Translations under genes and position numbers: made by a program | The notes under the pieces: generated by a model | Database searches by the model: none | Told to the model about the DNA's origin: nothing | The model's input: only the letters and a program-made list of their open reading frames with translations | Shown: one piece after another, positions 34,001 to 36,623 of the stretch | Layout of the letters: every line of letters starts with the position of its first letter | Numbering within the stretch: position 1 is the first letter of the stretch | Assembly: GCA_937907455.1 (NCBI GenBank) | Contig: CALESQ010000060.1 | Location: forward strand, 1-36,623 | DNA: 36,623 nucleotides | DNA from: an uncultured Caldilineales bacterium | Lineage (GTDB): Bacteria > Chloroflexota > Anaerolineae > JAAEKA01 | Reading direction: 5' to 3'

Positions 34001-34749
34001 CAGTACACACCTTCGATGGTTGGGCTCCCACCTTCACTGTTGATTCCTATGCCTTCGATGCCGCAGCCAACGGCAACACCGTCAGCACGATCACGGCGCA
34101 CCCCTACCTGCGTTCGCCTTCGCAGACCGGTATGATCTACCGTGTGGTGAACGGTGATATGGGCGGCGAGGCCTTTGCGGTGGAGTTGCCGCAGCCCGTG
34201 CTGGTGAGCCGCTCACGCCGCGAGAACGTGGATCGCGACACCTTCATCAGTGGCGTGCAGCCGGGGACACACTTCGGCAGCGCGCAGACGATGTGGGCCG
34301 GCTTCTTCGGCCAGATGCGCCCGGTGGTACACACCGGCATGTCCAGCATTCCGTCTGACGCAGTGGTGGATCAGGCGTATCTGTACCTGTATGTTACCGA
34401 AGGTCGCGGCTTCACTAACTGGGGCAACTCAGTGATCGGCGTTTCTTCGCACGCAGTAGATACGGAGTGGATGCCGGTGGCCGTGAACTGGACCATGCCA
34501 TGGACCATGGCTGGCGGCGACTACGGCCCGGCACTCAGCAACACGCACATCGGTGCCGGCAAGCTCAACACCTGGGTGCGCTTCGATGTAACCGCCGCGG
34601 TGCAGGATATGATGAACGGCGCTGACAACAACGGCTTCATCATCACCAACACTGACTCAACCGGCGTGCGCTACGGCTTCGCCACCAAGGAATACTTCGA
34701 TGCTTCCAAGGCCGGGTACATGCGGGTATACTTCCGCACGGTTCCGTAA
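31084..34749 (+). CDS. Secreted subtilisin-like serine protease (S8) with PA and DNRLRE-like domains
   Basis: A 1221-residue secreted protease. Order: signal peptide (1-25), an I9-type propeptide (about 60-150, RYVVRFADPSLAQ), the S8 catalytic domain with Asp192 (VIDSGID), His265 (DGHGTH), oxyanion Asn367 and Ser581 (GTSGASPM). A protease-associated (PA) domain is inserted between Asn367 and Ser581 (about 425-530, with CAAFTADLTGKISIVNRGSC). A long beta-rich region follows, then a C-terminal DNRLRE-like domain (about 1040-1218). Members digest extracellular protein for nutrition or wall turnover. GGAGAGG sets the start at 31084. No sorting motif or membrane helix is seen at the C-terminus, so it is probably released or bound through its last domain. 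Consensus promoter and strong terminator suggest high expression. Confidence 0.92.
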   Translation: MRRKLGVLLVVLLIASMLAVPVSAQTAPDQSAPTRQLPAGLQPVTADQTDGATFGRIPSRAQASAPARYVVRFADPSLAQIALNAQQRGTAYDATTAAAHKATLLANQAQASAVVSSLGGKTLGNFTKLINGIAVEISPSRVKDLYAISGVVKVQALNDYALDLDETVPWIGAADVQAMGFDGTGIKVAVIDSGIDYTHEHLGGSGLQSDTDQALAEASQPADPDLFPTAKVIGGYDFVGSSWPNTAEIPDSNPMDDEAGSTDGHGTHVASIIGGVATESLGPGVAPGVEFYALKVCSSVSTSCSGLALMNSYEWAADPNGDGVFTDRADVVNLSLGSSYGQTTSADSDAMEMLVGVGSVVVASAGNSANMPYITGAPSSARSAISVAQTTVPSAILYRIRRNTPAPVTVMDAVWQPWSEFPTVAITGDVVYGNGDGTNLDGCAAFTADLTGKISIVNRGSCNFSLKTQNAEAAGAIMSIIALIAPGDPFEGAFGGGTLPTIPAFMVSQTNGNALKAAGTNLSIDPTDPAITIPLLDVMVGSSSRGPAFDANYLKPNIGAPGASVSASSGDQGYSVFGGTSGASPMVAGSAALVLDAAGGSASLPPIVVKALLMNTAETQTWQNFPGGMLNPISRQGAGRVDVAAAVEADTFAWVPADNDVALSFGFQTVTGDYMDSKTVEVNNTYTATKTYDIAVTYRYANDENAGVSIMADAASITVPAGGSAMFDVDLHVADPNALKTWPFTSGSSFANGDLLTGVEYDGYVTLTADDGEVTTIPWHFLPRAAADIALSAPYATSSKTYDVMLNNASPVVGAVEAYPLVDVSPQIVVNPAAVDVAPADLKYVGVDVYAWDATSNLLLFPITTWNSRSHPINAEFDVWIDINQDGEFDYVAYNTTLNGTTDPRPVSVLVNLATGTGAAQFYLDTTLNSDTMVLPVIVPDSDYALDFQVWTFDVYFTGDLWDTSPMDADEGAVHTFDGWAPTFTVDSYAFDAAANGNTVSTITAHPYLRSPSQTGMIYRVVNGDMGGEAFAVELPQPVLVSRSRRENVDRDTFISGVQPGTHFGSAQTMWAGFFGQMRPVVHTGMSSIPSDAVVDQAYLYLYVTEGRGFTNWGNSVIGVSSHAVDTEWMPVAVNWTMPWTMAGGDYGPALSNTHIGAGKLNTWVRFDVTAAVQDMMNGADNNGFIITNTDSTGVRYGFATKEYFDASKAGYMRVYFRTVP

Positions 34750-34824
34750 GGCATAGCCTCGATAACACAGAAGTGAGGCAGTGCGGTAGCGAGTGGTTTT
34801 GCTATCGCATTGCCAATCTTAAAC

Positions 34825-34861
34825 AAAAGCAGGGCAGACATATCGTCTGCCCTGCTTTTTT
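34825..34861 (+). terminator. Strong intrinsic terminator of the protease gene
   Basis: A perfect 15-bp stem (34825-34839 with 34845-34859), 5-nt loop, six T (34856-34861). A weaker hairpin (GTGCGGTAGC with GCTATCGCAT) lies just before it, about 34781-34810. Confidence 0.95.
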
Positions 34862-34918
34862 GTTCTTTCCTGCGGCTGATTAAACTGGTATCGGAAAGCG
34901 GTTGCGCAACGCCAGGCC

Positions 34919-35188
34919 TTACTAACTGATGTTACGCGGCGAACCGCCGGTCGAGTAGGTGGTGGCGCTAATTACGAGGTGCTCCTGCGAGACAGAGTTG
35001 AGTTCACATCCGATCACCGCTACAACCGTACCGAGACCCTTCCCGTCTGGTTTTGATACGGGCAGGCAGGGTTCTGTTCAGGCAACTGGGTTGGTTTGAA
35101 GCGCAAGATGAGGACAATCTGCCTGCCCCCTGCGGTAACCAGCGTCTGCCTGATGGTTTGAAACAGACTGCGTAACATGACTTACTAA
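34919..35188. mobile_element. Possible non-autonomous element with 20-bp inverted ends
   Basis: 34919-34938 and 35169-35188 are inverted repeats matching at 16 of 20 positions, sharing ATGTTACGC inward. The 270-bp interior has another exact inverted pair (GGGCAGGCAG, 35060-35069, with 35119-35128) and no convincing gene. The right end contains the stop codon of yggT. No transposase and no clear target-site duplication were found. The 34862-35184 gap holds nothing else. Confidence 0.5.
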
Positions 35189-35442
35189 AACGCCGAGCGC
35201 ACCATTTGCTGCAACAGGCGGATGATGAACAGCACCACGATTGGTGAAAAGTCAATGCCGCCTACCGCGGGGATAATGCGTCGTGCCGGTTCCAGAATGG
35301 GATCGGTCATCTGGCTCAGCAGGCGCACCAGCGGGTTGTCGCGGCTGAGGTTGGGGATCCACGTCAACAGCACGCGAATCAGAATCGCCCAACTGAGCAG
35401 GTTAAGGAAAATCAGGATAAACTGTACCAGATAAGCGGTCAT
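35185..35442 (-). CDS. YggT family membrane protein
   Basis: An 85-residue YggT protein with two membrane helices (about 5-25 and 62-80) and the conserved loop LTWIPNLSRDNPLVRLLSQM followed by TDPILEPARRIIP. YggT proteins are linked to cell division and osmotic tolerance but lack a defined biochemical role. It starts one base inside the proC stop (TGATG), so translation is coupled. Only two helices are present, as in the single-repeat Gram-positive forms. The stop lies in the inverted end of the element at 34919-35188. Confidence 0.9.
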   Translation of the reverse strand: MTAYLVQFILIFLNLLSWAILIRVLLTWIPNLSRDNPLVRLLSQMTDPILEPARRIIPAVGGIDFSPIVVLFIIRLLQQMVRSAF

Positions 35443-36281
35443 CAGTGTTCATTGCCCCCTTTCTCGGAAGCATCACCCAGATATTTGGATTTGCGGTATG
35501 CGGCCCATACCGCTTTTGATAGGATCGTGCGCAGGCCGCCCTTTTCCAGCTCATAGAGCGCCTCAGCCGAGGTGCCGCCGGGCGAAGTGACCATATTGCG
35601 CAGTTGCGCCGGGTGCAGCTCGGCCTGGCGGGCAATCTCCAGCGAGCCTTCCATGGTTTGCAGCACCAATTGCTCGGCCACCTTGCGCGAAAAGCCCATG
35701 TGTACGCCCGCATCAATCAGCGCCTCCATGAACAGGAACACGTAAGCCGGGCCGGTGCCGCTGAGCGCGGTCGCCATATCCAGATAGCCTTCGTCTTCCA
35801 TGTACAATTCATCGCCCAGCGCGGCCAGCATTGCCTTAGCCTGTTCGCGGTGCGCTTCACTCACCTGTGGCGTACACGTCCACACGGTCATGCCTTTGCC
35901 CACCTGTGCAGGTGTGTTGGGCATACAGCGCACGATGGTCGGGTGACCGGTGTGCGTAAGAATCGAGCTGATGCGTGCGCCGGCTACAATCGAAAGCAGC
36001 AGCGCGCTTCTGCTCAGATGACCGCGCAGGTGCGGCAGCACCTGCGGCAGCACCTGCGGCTTGATGCTGAGTACCACGATGTCGGCAAAGTCTGCGGCCG
36101 CTGAGTTATCGCCGGTGAAGTGGATGCCATAGCGTTTACGCAGTTCTTCGCCGCGCGCTGTGTGCGGATCCGATCCAATGATGTTGTCGGCGTTTACCAA
36201 CTTTTGGGTAATCAGCCCCTTGATCATCGCCTCGGCCATGATGCCGGTTCCAATAAATGCCAGTTTTGTGTTTTGGAGCAT
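35442..36281 (-). CDS. proC: Pyrroline-5-carboxylate reductase
   Basis: A 279-residue ProC. The Rossmann motif is FIGTGIMAEAMIKGL (about 9-23); VLSIKPQVLPQVL, RCMPNTPAQVGKGM and the C-terminal signature LRNMVTSPGGTSAEALYELE are the usual landmarks. It reduces 1-pyrroline-5-carboxylate to proline with NAD(P)H, the last step of proline synthesis. Start at 36281 by family alignment (LQNTKLAFIGTG); the C-rich sequence before it offers no good ribosome site, and the frame beyond runs into the octamer array. It overlaps yggT. With the P5C-dehydrogenase-like gene at 10114 the window encodes both directions of pyrroline-5-carboxylate metabolism. Confidence 0.95.
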   Translation of the reverse strand: MLQNTKLAFIGTGIMAEAMIKGLITQKLVNADNIIGSDPHTARGEELRKRYGIHFTGDNSAAADFADIVVLSIKPQVLPQVLPHLRGHLSRSALLLSIVAGARISSILTHTGHPTIVRCMPNTPAQVGKGMTVWTCTPQVSEAHREQAKAMLAALGDELYMEDEGYLDMATALSGTGPAYVFLFMEALIDAGVHMGFSRKVAEQLVLQTMEGSLEIARQAELHPAQLRNMVTSPGGTSAEALYELEKGGLRTILSKAVWAAYRKSKYLGDASEKGGNEH

Positions 36282-36289
36282 GGGGGGTC

Positions 36290-36545
36290 TCAGGGAAATG
36301 GGGGGATTGGTACGCGAAGGTGGGTACACCGAAGGCGGGTACACAAGTACACAAGTACACAAGTACACAAGTACACAAGTAGACAAGTTGGAAGGTGGGA
36401 AGGTAGGGAGGTTGGGAGGTGGGAAGGTAGAGAGGTAGGGAGATAGGAAGGTGGGAAGGTAGGGAGGTAGGGAGGTTGGGAGGTTGGGAGGTGGGAAAGT
36501 AGGGAGATAGGAAGGTAGGGAGGTGGGAAGGTAGGGAGATGGGCA
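36290..36545. repeat. Octamer array upstream of proC
   Basis: ACAAGTAC and AGTAGACA units (about 36310-36390) change to GTAGGGAG, GTGGGAAG and GTTGGGAG units (36390-36545), all in 8-bp phase. Only a purine-rich arm is present on the plus strand. It lies in the proC leader. Confidence 0.92.
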
Positions 36546-36623
36546 AGTGTATAAGATATATTGCTCATTACATCGTAAATTAAGTATTCGCCTATTGCGG
36601 AATTGCTGATAGCCTGTCATTCC
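36546..36623. other. AT-rich end of the window
   Basis: An AT-rich stretch (TATAAGATATATTG and similar) where a proC promoter would be expected, reading left. I see no convincing pair of promoter boxes and no gene. Confidence 0.4.

Overview
The window is GC-rich bacterial chromosome with about 30 protein genes on both strands. It has no rRNA, no tRNA that I could recognise, no phage genes and no complete transposase. The best guess for the source is a Chloroflexota bacterium (Anaerolineae/Caldilineae type). This is inferred from the combination of a long-form HPF, an Flp-type pilin, a FemAB-like protein, lipoproteins with Pro/Thr/Ala linkers, no LPS genes and very many short tandem repeats between genes. 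It is not proven by any single marker.

Layout. (1) 1-4250: a 27-bp hairpin repeat array, a stand-alone B12-binding subunit of methylmalonyl-CoA mutase type, and a large lipoprotein fusing a di-haem peroxidase domain to VCBS/FG-GAP repeats and an ASPIC/UnbV domain. (2) 4272-8154 (minus): an ABC-2 export system (ATPase, permease, permease) split by a 483-bp repeat array. (3) 8340-11850: a class III aminotransferase behind a promoter-plus-terminator leader (candidate attenuator), then a P5C-dehydrogenase-like aldehyde dehydrogenase. (4) 11790-15400 (minus): an accessory island with two copies of a lipoprotein/cysteine-rich secreted protein pair. The copies flank a DUF4160-DUF2442 pair (toxin-antitoxin-like) and several gene remnants. 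(5) 15453-17878: divergent FemAB-like and WecA/MraY-like envelope genes, both apparently leaderless, with a 162-nt multi-hairpin element between them. (6) 18114-21643 (minus): metY-metX-metW under a SAM-I riboswitch. (7) 21694-23890 (minus): a carbamoyltransferase between two small membrane proteins, one of only 59 residues. (8) 24062-27212: a lipoprotein and two family 2 glycosyltransferases. (9) 27327-29629 (minus): low-molecular-weight phosphatase, hpf, comF and a lone Flp pilin. (10) 30209-36281: a coiled-coil zinc-ribbon protein, a secreted subtilisin-like protease with a regulated-looking leader, a remnant element with inverted ends, yggT and proC.

Genes that work together. metY, metX and metW make homocysteine from homoserine and are switched off by S-adenosylmethionine. 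The aldehyde dehydrogenase and proC meet at pyrroline-5-carboxylate, although they are about 24 kb apart. The FemAB-like protein, the WecA-like transferase, the glycosyltransferases and the carbamoyltransferase cluster all point to envelope or surface-polymer synthesis.

Regulatory signals are unusually readable. Several promoters have near-consensus -35 and -10 boxes with exactly 17 bp between them. The dominant non-coding theme is heptamer and octamer tandem repeats confined to intergenic DNA, usually with a purine-rich arm on the left and its pyrimidine-rich complement on the right.
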